Shown: positions 25,496-34,628, counted from the first letter of the stretch. The stretch is 64,000 bases of DNA from Candidatus Gastranaerophilales bacterium (GCA_944325155.1 CALUYY010000008.1:1-64000); one strand, 5' to 3'. The notes: generated from the sequence alone by a model not told the origin. A program made the numbers and translations.

Positions 25496-27406
25496 ATGGG
25501 ACTTTTTGATTGGATAAAAATTTCAAGCGAAGCTCTTAAGCAAGTCGAAGACAAGATGTACCAGCAAAAAAACGATTTTATCGAGGTATATCAAAGAAAT
25601 ATCGCTCTTGAAAAGGAAATTGCGCAAAGAACCGAAGAATTAAGAAAAGCAAACCAAACATTGCTTACTTTGGAGCATGTATGGGATATGATGAATTCTT
25701 CACGCCCCTTATCAAGCGTCCTTGAAACGATTGTATCAAGCCTCCATGGCGAATTCGGGTACCTTTACAGCTGCATTTTACAAAAACAGCTTGACACACA
25801 GGGTGTTTTCTATGCTTTTAAAACCTATCTTCAAAACACCTTCTCGGATGAGCTTGAAAAATGTATCCCGAATAACCTCTTTGAAACAAGGTTCATTATA
25901 AGCGAAGGCTCATACCTCTATGACGTTTTAAAAAATAAAGAAATCAAATATTTTAACAATTTAAGAGAAGTTTTAACCCAGATTTTGCCGTTTGAAATTC
26001 CGGATGAAAAAATCAACGAATTCAAAGCAAAAAACCCCGCAAAATCGTTAATTGTTCTTCCGATTGTATCAAAAGAATTTACGGGTCTTTTAATGGTATT
26101 TTCCCCGAGAGAAGAAACAAAAGATTCCGAATTAAACTTCCTTAATTTATTTGCAAGACAAATTGAGCTCGCAATAACAATCGCAAACCTTTTTGAAACC
26201 GTAAAAAAACAGGCGGTAACAGACCCTCTGACGGAATTATTCAACAGAAGATTTTATGAAGACGCCCTTTCAAGAGAAGCCGTAAGGGCACTCAGGCTCA
26301 ATCAGCCGTTTACTTTAATTTCTCTGGATTTGGATAAATTAAAACATATAAATGACACTCTTGGGCACTCTGCGGGCGATGCCGCAATTAAAGCGGTTGC
26401 AAAAGTAATAACCAAAAATTCCCGTTCGGTTGACGTTCCGAGCCGTGTCGGCGGTGAAGAATTTACGATTATCCTCCCCGGTGTCGATTCTCAAGGCGGA
26501 CTAATCGCAGCAGAGAGAATAAGGTCATCTCTTGAAAGCGAATATGTTGAAGGTGTAGGGCATATAACGGCAAGTATCGGCGTTGCAACATTTATCGAAA
26601 TGACGACAGATGTTGATGAGCTTGTTGAAATTGCGGATAAAGCAATGTATTTTGCAAAACAAAACGGAAGAAATCAGGTCAAACTGGCGGAAGTTCAAGA
26701 TTCCGTTTCCTGGCAAGATATTGCAATCGACGCTTTTGTTCAAATCCTGGATCAGCATAAAATTCCTTTCGGAAGAAAAACGGCGGATGAACTTATTAAA
26801 AAGCTTCAATCAAAACAGGAAGCAAATAACGGCGTTTTTGCAAAAGAATTGTTGTTTGATGTGGTGGATACAATCTCAAAAACCTATACCCCTTATTATG
26901 AATCGGGAACCACAAAACAAAAAATCGAACTTGCATACGCAATTGCAAAAAGGTTTGAATTATCAAAAAACGATATGGATAAATTAAAACTGGCAATGCT
27001 TTTATATGATATAGGAAATGTTTTAATCCCGACAGATGTTTTATCCAAAAAAACGCCTTTAACAAAAGAAGAAAAAGAAGTCATAACAAAACACCCCATT
27101 ATAGGCGCACAGGAAATCCTAAAACCGATAAGCCATGTTTCAAGCATAATCCCGATTATCGTTCACCACCACGAAAATTGGGACGGCTCCGGATATCCCG
27201 ATAAAAGAAAAGGAGATGACATTCCTTTAATATCGCAGATAATTTTAATTGTTGATTCTTATTATGCAATGATATCGGACAGACCTTACAGAAAAGCTTA
27301 TTCCAAAGAAGAAGCAATAGCCGAAATTGAAAGCCTTGCGGGCAAGAAATATTCGGAAGAGCTTGTGCGCGAATTCAAAAATGCGATAAAAGAAATCGAA
27401 GCATAA
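25496..27406 (+). CDS. GAF-GGDEF-HD-GYP cyclic-di-GMP protein
   Basis: A 636-aa cytosolic protein. A coiled coil (residues about 15-65) leads into a GAF-like sensor (65-235). The diguanylate cyclase domain (240-400) has TDPLTELFNRR, the metal site DLDKLKHIND and an intact GGEEF. RSVD lies five residues before it, matching the inhibitory I-site RxxD. The C-terminal HD-GYP-like domain (470-636) keeps HHHENWDGSGYP, but the HD pair reads YD and the following GK reads GN. Synthesis of cyclic di-GMP looks likely; hydrolysis is doubtful because a metal-binding His is lost. It follows the FlhA-C-like gene closely in the same direction. Confidence 0.9.
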   Translation: MGLFDWIKISSEALKQVEDKMYQQKNDFIEVYQRNIALEKEIAQRTEELRKANQTLLTLEHVWDMMNSSRPLSSVLETIVSSLHGEFGYLYSCILQKQLDTQGVFYAFKTYLQNTFSDELEKCIPNNLFETRFIISEGSYLYDVLKNKEIKYFNNLREVLTQILPFEIPDEKINEFKAKNPAKSLIVLPIVSKEFTGLLMVFSPREETKDSELNFLNLFARQIELAITIANLFETVKKQAVTDPLTELFNRRFYEDALSREAVRALRLNQPFTLISLDLDKLKHINDTLGHSAGDAAIKAVAKVITKNSRSVDVPSRVGGEEFTIILPGVDSQGGLIAAERIRSSLESEYVEGVGHITASIGVATFIEMTTDVDELVEIADKAMYFAKQNGRNQVKLAEVQDSVSWQDIAIDAFVQILDQHKIPFGRKTADELIKKLQSKQEANNGVFAKELLFDVVDTISKTYTPYYESGTTKQKIELAYAIAKRFELSKNDMDKLKLAMLLYDIGNVLIPTDVLSKKTPLTKEEKEVITKHPIIGAQEILKPISHVSSIIPIIVHHHENWDGSGYPDKRKGDDIPLISQIILIVDSYYAMISDRPYRKAYSKEEAIAEIESLAGKKYSEELVREFKNAIKEIEA

Positions 27407-27431
27407 ATATTATTTTATTAACCCCGTTTTT

Positions 27432-28718
27432 TTAAAAATATTTGCTGAATATTTTCATTGAACAATAATCGCCGCACATTGTGCAGGGTGTTTCTTCTTC
27501 AAATTTTATCCCTTCAAATTTGGAAGGGTCAATGCTTAATTCTTTTTGTTTCTGCCAATCAAGTTCTTTTCTTGCAAAAGACATTTTTTTATCCGTTTCA
27601 AGCGCTTCTTTGTTTCCTCTTGCGATATCTGCCGCATGAGCCGCAATTTTACTTGCAATAATGCCTTCTTTAACCTGATTTTTATCAGGCAATCCCAAAT
27701 GCTCCGCAGGTGTTACGTAACATAAAAAATCAGCCCCGTATAATGCGGCTAAAGTTCCGCCGATGGCTGATGTTATATGGTCATACCCCGGGGCAATATC
27801 CGTTACCAAAGGTCCTAAGACATATAAAGGCGCATTATCCGTTAACTGTTTAATTGTTTGAATCATGGAAGGAATTTTATCTAAAGACACATGCCCCGGC
27901 CCCTCTATCATTGCCATAACACCTTTTTCTTTTGCTCTTTTCGTTAATTCGCCGAGAACAATGGTTTCCGCTACCTGCGCTCTGTCGCCCGCATCTTCGA
28001 TTGAACCCGGACGAAGCCCGTCGCCTAAAGATAAAACAACATCATATTTTTTAACGATTTCCAATAATTCATCAAAATATTCATATAAAGGGTTTTCATT
28101 TCCCGTTGCTTTAATCCAGCATGCAAGCATGGCACCCCCTCTTGAAACAATGCCCGTTAATCTTTTTTGCTGTTCAAGCTGATTAATCACAAATTTTGTA
28201 ACCCCGCAGTGAACCGTTATAAAATCAATTCCGTCCCTGCACTGTTTTTCGATATCCGAAAAAAGCTTTACTTTATCAAGTTTTGCAATATTTTTAAATT
28301 CGTCCAATGCTTCTTTTCCCGCCTGATACATAGGAACCGTTCCTATCGGAAGGCTTGTCGCTTCAATGATTGCTTTTCTTGTTTCATCAATCATTTTTCC
28401 CGTTGATAAATCCATTAAAACATCGGCTTTATTTTCTTCAATAATTTTTACTTTTTCAAGCTCTTCCGTTAAGCTTGATTTTTCATTTGAAGTTCCTATA
28501 TTGGCATTTATTTTAACTCTTAATCCTTCACCCACACCGACGGGATGACAATTTTTTCTCGTATTGTTTTTTAAAATTACAATCGTTCCCTTTTTTACCC
28601 CCTCCATAATAAATTCCGCACTCAAACCTTCGTCTTTTGCGACAATTTCCATCTCGGGCGTTATTATTCCTTTATTTGCACTTTCAATTTGGGTCAGAAC
28701 TCTTGTCAATTCCGTCAT
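27432..28718 (-). CDS. thiC: Phosphomethylpyrimidine synthase ThiC
   Basis: A 428-aa radical-SAM enzyme that rearranges aminoimidazole ribotide to HMP-phosphate in thiamine synthesis. The C-terminal cluster motif is CTMCGDYC (CX2CX4C). It also has IEGPGHVSLDKIPSMI, LGPLVTDIAPGYDHITSAIGG and SRGGAMLACWI, family hallmarks. It starts 3 bases after the stop of the aldolase gene, so the two form an operon. I see no TPP riboswitch before the operon, which is unusual for thiC. Confidence 0.96.
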   Translation of the reverse strand: MTELTRVLTQIESANKGIITPEMEIVAKDEGLSAEFIMEGVKKGTIVILKNNTRKNCHPVGVGEGLRVKINANIGTSNEKSSLTEELEKVKIIEENKADVLMDLSTGKMIDETRKAIIEATSLPIGTVPMYQAGKEALDEFKNIAKLDKVKLFSDIEKQCRDGIDFITVHCGVTKFVINQLEQQKRLTGIVSRGGAMLACWIKATGNENPLYEYFDELLEIVKKYDVVLSLGDGLRPGSIEDAGDRAQVAETIVLGELTKRAKEKGVMAMIEGPGHVSLDKIPSMIQTIKQLTDNAPLYVLGPLVTDIAPGYDHITSAIGGTLAALYGADFLCYVTPAEHLGLPDKNQVKEGIIASKIAAHAADIARGNKEALETDKKMSFARKELDWQKQKELSIDPSKFEGIKFEEETPCTMCGDYCSMKIFSKYF

Positions 28719-28721
28719 TTT

Positions 28722-29336
28722 TTATCCTTTCAATTTGTCTATTTCTTTAATTTCTTTTTTATTTAAGCTTTTTACGTTTCCCAAAATTTTTGCATAAATA
28801 TAAGTCCTGCAATAAGCCTGAATTGCTTCAAGTGAATAAAAACATTCCCTTAAAGTTGAAGCGCCCGCAACAATCCCGTGGTTTTGCATTAATACGGCAT
28901 TTTTATCTTTAAAATATTCTGCCACATTTTCCGCAAGTTCAAAGGATGAGGGCATATAATATTTTGCAATCGGAACAGAGCCGAAATGAAAAGCAAATTC
29001 GGGCATTATAACTTCATCAATTTTTTTATCCGCAACCGCAAAAGCCGTTATAACCGGAGAATGCGAATGGATAATTGCTTTTATGTCATCTCTTTTTTTA
29101 TATATATTAATATGCATGAATTTTTCGCTTGAAGGTTTTTTATCTCCCTCAATAACATTTCCTTCCGTATCGATTTTTATAATTTCGTCTTCTTTTAAAT
29201 CCCCGTGGGATGAGCCGCTTGAAGTTATTAAAATCGTATTATCGGGCAGCCTTACGGACATATTGCCCGATGTTGCGGGGTTTAAATCCGCTTCGTAAAC
29301 TCTTTTTGCCCAATATATAAATTCCTCTTTCAGCAT
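28722..29336 (-). CDS. Class II aldolase/adducin family protein
   Basis: A 204-aa zinc aldolase of the AraD/FucA/MtnB fold. It shows the substrate loop NPATSGNMSVRL and ITSSGSSHGDL, the zinc site HSHSP plus a later NHG, and EKFMHINIYKKR. Family members cleave sugar phosphates such as fuculose-1-phosphate or process methylthioribulose-phosphate. Which substrate is used cannot be told here. It is the first gene of an operon with thiC. AAAGGATAA precedes the start. Confidence 0.9.
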   Translation of the reverse strand: MLKEEFIYWAKRVYEADLNPATSGNMSVRLPDNTILITSSGSSHGDLKEDEIIKIDTEGNVIEGDKKPSSEKFMHINIYKKRDDIKAIIHSHSPVITAFAVADKKIDEVIMPEFAFHFGSVPIAKYYMPSSFELAENVAEYFKDKNAVLMQNHGIVAGASTLRECFYSLEAIQAYCRTYIYAKILGNVKSLNKKEIKEIDKLKG

Positions 29337-29440
29337 TTATTATCCTTTTAATTTTTAAATATTGTACTAAAAAAATGTCCATGGTTAAATAATATTCAGC
29401 GCAGGAAATTTTATTTTTTGCGACTCCATTATGAAGGGCT

Positions 29441-30343
29441 GTGAATTTTATCAGCAAACAACTTACCAAAAACATTGAAACAGCAAGCCATGCCGGTTTT
29501 TGTTACGGTGTAAAAAGAGCTGTTGAAACAACAAAAAAAATAAAAAAAGAAAACCCCGGTAAAGAAGTTTTTATTCTGGGCGAATTAATCCATAATTCTT
29601 CCGTTATAAAAGAACTGGAAGAATCGGGAATTAAAACCGTGGATAAATTGCCTCATCCTGCGCCGAAAAATGCAATCTGCATTATAAGAAGCCACGGCGA
29701 AGCAATTGATACGATAGAAAAAATTAAAGCTTCCGGGTATGAAGTTGTCGACCTTACATGTCTTGATGTTAAAAAAGTTCAGGATATGGCGGTTAACCTT
29801 GTGCTTGAAGAATATTTTTTACTAATTTTGGGCAAAGAAGAACACCCCGAAGTTATGGCGATTAAATCAAACGCCAAAAAATATTCAAAAGATTCAAACT
29901 CACCTCTGGTTATAAAAAGTCTTGAAGATTTAATTTCAAAATCAGATTTAATCAAAAACAAAAAGAAAATAGGAGTCGTTATTCAAACAACGCAAAGAAT
30001 CGATTTTCTAAAAAGCGTAGTTGATTATTTAATCGATAAAACAAAAGAATTAAAAATAATAAACACAATCTGCAATTCTACCGCCTTAAGGCAAAATGAA
30101 GCAATTGAGCTTGCAAAAAGGTCGGATTTAATGGTTGTTGCGGGGTCTAAAAAAAGCGCAAACACAACTCATTTATATGAAATTTTAAAAGAAATCACAA
30201 AAACACTGCATATTGAATCCGATACGGAGCTTGATAATTACAAAGATTTAATTCAAAGTTCAAACAACATAGGCATAACCGCAGGCGCTTCAACGCCCGA
30301 TTATATAATTAAACAAATCGAAAACAAATTAAAAACAATATAG
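29441..30343 (+). CDS. ispH: 4-hydroxy-3-methylbut-2-enyl diphosphate reductase IspH
   Basis: A 300-aa iron-sulfur enzyme, last step of the MEP isoprenoid pathway. The three cluster Cys are in AGFCYGVKRAVE, DLTCLDVKK and TICNSTALRQNEA. The SHG and QTTQR segments and GSKKSANTTHLYE are also present. The start is a GTG with AAGGG only 2 bases upstream and a CATTAT 8 bases upstream, so initiation is ambiguous. It lies 17 bases before rpsA; ispH and rpsA are adjacent or fused in several bacteria. Confidence 0.94.
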   Translation: MNFISKQLTKNIETASHAGFCYGVKRAVETTKKIKKENPGKEVFILGELIHNSSVIKELEESGIKTVDKLPHPAPKNAICIIRSHGEAIDTIEKIKASGYEVVDLTCLDVKKVQDMAVNLVLEEYFLLILGKEEHPEVMAIKSNAKKYSKDSNSPLVIKSLEDLISKSDLIKNKKKIGVVIQTTQRIDFLKSVVDYLIDKTKELKIINTICNSTALRQNEAIELAKRSDLMVVAGSKKSANTTHLYEILKEITKTLHIESDTELDNYKDLIQSSNNIGITAGASTPDYIIKQIENKLKTI

Positions 30344-30360
30344 AAAGGATAAATAAACAA

Positions 30361-31428
30361 ATGGAAACAAAAGAAATGATGACAAAAGAAGAGTTTGAAA
30401 AAATGCTCTCCGACAGCTACACTTACAAATTAAACGTAGCTGATGTCGTTAAAGGCGTAATCGTAAAAAAAGAAAAAGACGGCTATCTCGTTGATATAGG
30501 CGCAAAACAGGAAGCTTTTCTTCCCAACCGTGAAGTTACAAACTTTGCCGAACAAAACCCCGATGATGTCGTAAAACTCTGGGAAGAAAAAGAATTCTAC
30601 GTCATGAAAGACGAAGAAGACGACGAAGTTGCAACTTTGTCATTAAGAAAATTATCTTGCGCTCAAGCCTGGGCTAAATTAACCGAAATCAAAAACAACA
30701 ATGAAAATGCAATTGCAAAAGTTGTTTCATCCGTTAAAGGCGGTTTAATTGCGGAAATTGAAGGCTTAAGAGGCTTTATTCCTTCATCCCAGTTAAGAAC
30801 GGGCGCACCCGCAGACAGCCAAATCGGTCAGGAAATTGAAGTTAAAATTTTGGAAGTTGACCCCAAAAGAAATAAACTCATCCTCTCTCAAAGACAAGTC
30901 TACACCCAGCAGAGAGAAATGGTTGCGGATGAAGTTATTTCAAGACTTGCCGTTGATCAGGTTGTTGAAGGCGAAATCGTAAGAATTGCGGACTTCGGAG
31001 CATTTGTTGACATTGAAGGCATTGACGGGCTTCTTCCGATATCGGAAATTTCTTGGGAAAGAATTAAACACCCCTCGGATGTTGTTTCGCTGGGTCAAAA
31101 AATCGAAGTTAAAATCATCAAAATTGACGAAGAACTTAAAAGAATTTCATTATCTCTTAAAAGAATGGGTGCAAACCCCTGGGATGAAATTGCAGACAAA
31201 TTAAAAGAAGGCGACATCGTTAAAGGAACGGTTAATAAAATTACATCATTCGGCGTGTTTATTAACATTTACCCCGGCGTTGAAGCGCTTCTTCCTTCAA
31301 ATGAAATCTCCGATGAACATGTTAACTTAAATAATATGTTCACAATCGGCGAAGAAGTTGAAGTTTTAATTAAAAAATTCACGCCTCAGGAACATAGAAT
31401 AGGTTTAAGCTTAAAAGATAAAGAATAA
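30361..31428 (+). CDS. rpsA: 30S ribosomal protein S1 (four S1 domains)
   Basis: A 355-aa S1. Four OB-type S1 domains start near residues 22, 110, 195 and 280. The second is less typical; the third (VVEGEIVRIADFGAFVDIEG) and fourth (GDIVKGTVNKITSFGVFINI) are canonical. It helps recruit mRNA to the 30S subunit. GAAAGGATAA precedes the ATG. Four domains is shorter than the six of E. coli and close to forms in Cyanobacteria and Gram-positives, so its mRNA-loading role may differ, relevant given the leaderless genes here. Confidence 0.93.
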   Translation: METKEMMTKEEFEKMLSDSYTYKLNVADVVKGVIVKKEKDGYLVDIGAKQEAFLPNREVTNFAEQNPDDVVKLWEEKEFYVMKDEEDDEVATLSLRKLSCAQAWAKLTEIKNNNENAIAKVVSSVKGGLIAEIEGLRGFIPSSQLRTGAPADSQIGQEIEVKILEVDPKRNKLILSQRQVYTQQREMVADEVISRLAVDQVVEGEIVRIADFGAFVDIEGIDGLLPISEISWERIKHPSDVVSLGQKIEVKIIKIDEELKRISLSLKRMGANPWDEIADKLKEGDIVKGTVNKITSFGVFINIYPGVEALLPSNEISDEHVNLNNMFTIGEEVEVLIKKFTPQEHRIGLSLKDKE

Positions 31429-31443
31429 TTATTCTTTTATATA

Positions 31444-31480
31444 AATAATTGCAGTCTAAAATAGACTGCAATTATTTTTT
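31444..31480 (+). terminator. Terminator after rpsA
   Basis: AATAATTGCAGTCTA pairs with TAGACTGCAATTATT around a 3-base loop, then TTTTG. Confidence 0.92.
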
Positions 31481-31533
31481 GTAAATTTTCAAAATTCAGA
31501 TGTTTTATAAAGATGTTATTTAAAGGATAAAAA

Positions 31534-32142
31534 ATGCAAATTAATCCCGTAAGTTTTACTCATAAATACGTAAGTTCCGTCTGGGTCAAAAACGCAAAGA
31601 CAAATAAAAACGAAGAAATGGATTTTGTTCAATTTGAAGACGATCCGAAAGATAAAACAATGCTTTATCAAACGGGCGAACGTTGGGAGAAAATTAACCC
31701 TCTTTCATACGGAACAAGCGTGTATGAAGAATACGAAGAAGCAATTGAAGAAAACGATTTTGACAAAAGCTTTTTCGGGCTTGTTGATAACAACGGAACA
31801 ATTCAGGCGCTTGCCGCAATAAACGAAGGAGACAGGGAACTGAGGTTTTATGATTATGATTATTCAAATAAAAAACCTTTTGAAATTTTATTTTTAAGCG
31901 CAAACCCGAAAAGCACCGCAAACAAACAAAAAAGAGAATATAAAGGGCTTGGAAGCGCAATGGTAAGAGAGCTTGTAAAATTGGCAAAAGGGAAAAATAA
32001 AGATTATATAGCGCTTTCCGATTCAAATTATCCTTTCTGGAGCAAAATGCCTTATTTCAATATGATAGGAGGAACCCAAATAAGAACGCTCAAAAGCAAT
32101 GATTATGACAAATGTTTAAACGAGCTTGACTTAAGGGCTTAA
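31534..32142 (+). CDS. GNAT-like acetyltransferase with short FTH N-terminus
   Basis: A 202-aa protein. Motif A of the GNAT fold appears as YKGLGSAMVRELVKLAKGK, followed by IALSDSNYPFWSKMPYF, the usual core after acetyl-CoA binding. The N-terminus MQINPVSFTHKY resembles the short motif of other lineage-specific proteins here. Shine-Dalgarno AAAGGA precedes the start. The target is unknown. It is followed after 42 bases by the YbaK gene. Confidence 0.75.
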   Translation: MQINPVSFTHKYVSSVWVKNAKTNKNEEMDFVQFEDDPKDKTMLYQTGERWEKINPLSYGTSVYEEYEEAIEENDFDKSFFGLVDNNGTIQALAAINEGDRELRFYDYDYSNKKPFEILFLSANPKSTANKQKREYKGLGSAMVRELVKLAKGKNKDYIALSDSNYPFWSKMPYFNMIGGTQIRTLKSNDYDKCLNELDLRA

Positions 32143-32184
32143 AAAAGCATTTTATGATATACTTTTTTAAAAAAAGAGGTTTTT

Positions 32185-32655
32185 ATGTCGCTTGAAAAAG
32201 TAAAATCATATTTTAAAAATTTTAATATGGATAAAAGAATAATAGTTCTTGATTCATCAAGCGCAACGGTTGAATTGGCGGCAAAAGCCTTAGGCGTTGA
32301 AGAAGCAAGAATTGCAAAAACGCTTTCTTTTCTTGTGGATGAAAACCCGGTATTAATTGTAACGGCGGGGGACGCCAAAATTGACAATAAAAAATATAAA
32401 GAAAAATTTCATACAAAAGCAAAAATGATTCCTTTTGATTTTGTTGAAAAATATATAGGCCACACCCCGGGCGGCGTCTGTCCGTTCGGAGTCGGTGAAA
32501 ATATAGAAATTTATCTTGATAATTCCCTTAAAAGGTTTCAAACCGTTTTCCCCGCAGCGGGAAGCTCAAACAGCGCAATCGAACTCAACATGAGCGAACT
32601 TGAAAAATATTCAAATTCAAAAGAATGGATTGATGTTTGTAAAATTAACCTTTAG
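32185..32655 (+). CDS. YbaK/EbsC family aminoacyl-tRNA deacylase
   Basis: A 156-aa protein of the YbaK/ProXp fold, which hydrolyses mischarged tRNAs such as Cys-tRNA(Pro). It has the conserved KTLSFLV lysine, the LIVTAGDAKIDNKK strand-loop, and the GHTPGGVCPFG loop with the family GxxPG signature. AGAGG precedes the ATG. The end overlaps the convergent GT8 gene by 11 bases. Confidence 0.9.
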   Translation: MSLEKVKSYFKNFNMDKRIIVLDSSSATVELAAKALGVEEARIAKTLSFLVDENPVLIVTAGDAKIDNKKYKEKFHTKAKMIPFDFVEKYIGHTPGGVCPFGVGENIEIYLDNSLKRFQTVFPAAGSSNSAIELNMSELEKYSNSKEWIDVCKINL

Positions 32656-33565
32656 TCCGGCTAATTAAAGGATAGATATAAGTATAATAAAACGCTTTAT
32701 AAAATCTCGGTCTTAAGAAAAAGAAAGGGCGTTTTTTAAGATAATAAAGAATTGACATTATCCTGTTTTTCTTATACCAGTAGTTTTTTTCTTCTTCCCT
32801 TAATTTCCAGGGCGTTAATTCAAGATATTTAAACCATAAAAATTTATGACAGCTGAACGATCCGAAATGCCACGGCTTGCATCCGCATATAAAATGAATA
32901 ACATTCGGACTTTTAATATAGCTTGAGCGGCTTATAAAATTTGCCGACTGAACATTCCAGGTATCGTTTAAAATTTTAATTCTTCCGTTTTTTAAAACTT
33001 CGTTTATAATTTCCTGATCACCAGTTTCAATTTTATCAAAGTTTTCTTTTGCATAATCTAAAAATTCTTCTTCAATATTATTCTTTCTTATATATTCCAA
33101 ATTAAAAACAATCATGCCCGCATTTATATAAAGCGGATTTTCTTTTACTTTTTTTCCGTTAATGTCTGAAACTCCGCCGATGGCATAATTGTTTAAATCC
33201 GCATTAAATAATTCATCCAAACTTGAATTAACGACAATGTCGCAGTCAAAATAAATTATTTTATCAACAAAAGGTAAAAGCTCGGAGAGTTTTAATCTGT
33301 AATATGTTGCAAGTGTTATATAAGAATGGGTTTTAACTTTTTTATAATCTTCAAACAAAGATTCATCAATTTTAATAAAATTAATTTCGCAATTTTTGAT
33401 TTGTTTTAAACTTAAAATTTTATTTTTATTATCTTCTTCAATTCCGCCGTCCAATATATAAAAACAAAGCTCGTCTTCCGCTTTTGCGTTTACCAGAATC
33501 GAAGCAAGCGTAACGCCTAAATATTTTGCATAATTATTATCTGAAGCCAAACAAACGTTAATCAT
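32645..33565 (-). CDS. Glycosyltransferase family 8 (LPS galactosyl/glucosyltransferase-like)
   Basis: A 306-aa retaining GT-A enzyme. The metal-binding DxD is in KIIYFDCDIVV, INAGMIVFNLEYIR and TGDQEIIN follow, and HFICGCKPWHFG is the C-terminal donor-binding motif. Family members add hexoses to lipopolysaccharide cores. The last 50 residues are basic and aromatic and may bind the membrane face. CCGGAGATAAT precedes the start. No other polysaccharide gene is adjacent. Confidence 0.9.
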   Translation of the reverse strand: MINVCLASDNNYAKYLGVTLASILVNAKAEDELCFYILDGGIEEDNKNKILSLKQIKNCEINFIKIDESLFEDYKKVKTHSYITLATYYRLKLSELLPFVDKIIYFDCDIVVNSSLDELFNADLNNYAIGGVSDINGKKVKENPLYINAGMIVFNLEYIRKNNIEEEFLDYAKENFDKIETGDQEIINEVLKNGRIKILNDTWNVQSANFISRSSYIKSPNVIHFICGCKPWHFGSFSCHKFLWFKYLELTPWKLREEEKNYWYKKNRIMSILYYLKKRPFFFLRPRFYKAFYYTYIYPLISRTKG

Positions 33566-33594
33566 TATTATCTCCGGCTCTGCACTTTATATAT

Positions 33595-33608
33595 CGGGCA
33601 GCTGCCCG
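33595..33608. repeat. 14-bp perfect GC-rich palindrome
   Basis: CGGGCAGCTGCCCG reads the same on both strands. It lies 30 bases upstream of the GT8 start in otherwise AT-rich DNA. It may be an operator; no T-run follows. Confidence 0.6.
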
Positions 33609-33700
33609 CTATACCGATATTCAATAAACTCTGTATTGCAATTAATTAACAGAATTTTTCAAAGTAAAAATTCTATGTATAGACATAATATTATAAAAAA

Positions 33701-33780
33701 GTATGCGCATACAACAAATTGTTAACTTATGTATATGTGTAAACATCATATAATTTGATTAATTTTGCGCAGACATCATT
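33701..33780. promoter_or_regulatory. XRE promoter with shared TGCGCA-type operators
   Basis: GTATGCGCATAC (33701-33712) is a perfect 12-bp palindrome. A related site TTGCGCAGACATCATT lies at 33765-33780. A TATAAT is at 33749-33754, between them. Direct repeats of ACATCAT occur at 33743, 33773 and 33796. Matching sites stand before the LuxR-type gene at 37223. Confidence 0.5.
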
Positions 33781-33825
33781 AAAAAATTGTCGTTTACATC
33801 ATATTTTTATATCAGGGATGACGTA

Positions 33826-34170
33826 ATGATGAAGTTTGACGACAAAAAATTTATAGCGGAAAAAATCAAATCATACAGAAAAAAGCTCAATATGACGCAG
33901 TCTGAACTGGCGGAAAAAGTCGATCTTTCGGATCAGCATATTTCAAGAATAGAAAGCGGTTGTTATATACCGTCGTTAAAATCTTTTTTCCTTATTGCCG
34001 ATACTTTAAAAATAGATTTAAGAGAGTTTGGCTTTGATGAAACAAAAACAAACAATTGCACCAAAGACAGGCTTATTGATATAATAGTTAATGCAAAAGA
34101 TTATGAACTTGTTTTTTATGAAAATATCATTAATGCAATAAGTGCAAGTCTTGCGGCAACAAAACGATAA
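33826..34170 (+). CDS. XRE-family helix-turn-helix regulator
   Basis: A 114-aa cytosolic DNA-binding protein. Residues about 13-65 are a lambda-repressor-like HTH: RKKLNMTQSELAEKV, then DQHISRIESGCYIPS and LFLIADTL-like helix. A C-terminal dimer helix follows. The start ATG 33826 has AGGGA 7 bases before it; the in-frame extension to 33787 lacks one. It probably acts on the palindromic sites just upstream. Confidence 0.85.
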   Translation: MMKFDDKKFIAEKIKSYRKKLNMTQSELAEKVDLSDQHISRIESGCYIPSLKSFFLIADTLKIDLREFGFDETKTNNCTKDRLIDIIVNAKDYELVFYENIINAISASLAATKR

Positions 34171-34241
34171 AAAACTTATTATTTTAACAATTTTGCTTTT
34201 AAAAATGTGTTTATTTAAAATATCAAAAAAGGAGTTTATAT

Positions 34242-34586
34242 ATGACGGTAACTTACACAATTAACACAATGGGTGCAACAATCACGGGCACAAAAAACGT
34301 TGACGGAACCTACACGGTTGTAACGCAAGGCTCAAAAGAAGGCGCGGAACCTACCGAACAAATAATGAGCGAAAGCGTTTTTGCGGAAAAATACGGAAAA
34401 TATCTTGATGACGCGCAATTTCAAATATCAAACATCGGATGTACAATATACGGAAGCAAAAACGAAGACGGAACATATACAATAATAAAACAAGGAAGCC
34501 TTGCGGGGGCGGAACCCGAAGAAGAAATTTTAAGCGAGGAAGAATTTCAGGAAGAATACGGCGAACAGCTGGATTTGGAAGTTTAA
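34242..34586 (+). CDS. Small tandem-duplicated protein (114 aa)
   Basis: I do not recognise it. It consists of two copies of an about 55-residue unit. Each reads G-x-T-I-x-G-(T/S)-K-N-x-DGTYT, then QGSxxGAEPxE, then F-x-E-x-YG. The predicted structure is short beta hairpins plus a helix. AAAGGAG precedes the ATG. It lies 71 bases after the XRE gene with no visible terminator between, so it may be under its control. Confidence 0.75.
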   Translation: MTVTYTINTMGATITGTKNVDGTYTVVTQGSKEGAEPTEQIMSESVFAEKYGKYLDDAQFQISNIGCTIYGSKNEDGTYTIIKQGSLAGAEPEEEILSEEEFQEEYGEQLDLEV

Positions 34587-34600
34587 AATTTAAAAGTTTT

Positions 34601-34628
34601 AAGTGCCGTCTATACGGCACTTATTTTT
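34601..34628. terminator. Terminator between convergent genes
   Basis: AAGTGCCGT pairs with ACGGCACTT around a 4-base loop, then ATTTTT on the plus strand. Confidence 0.8.
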
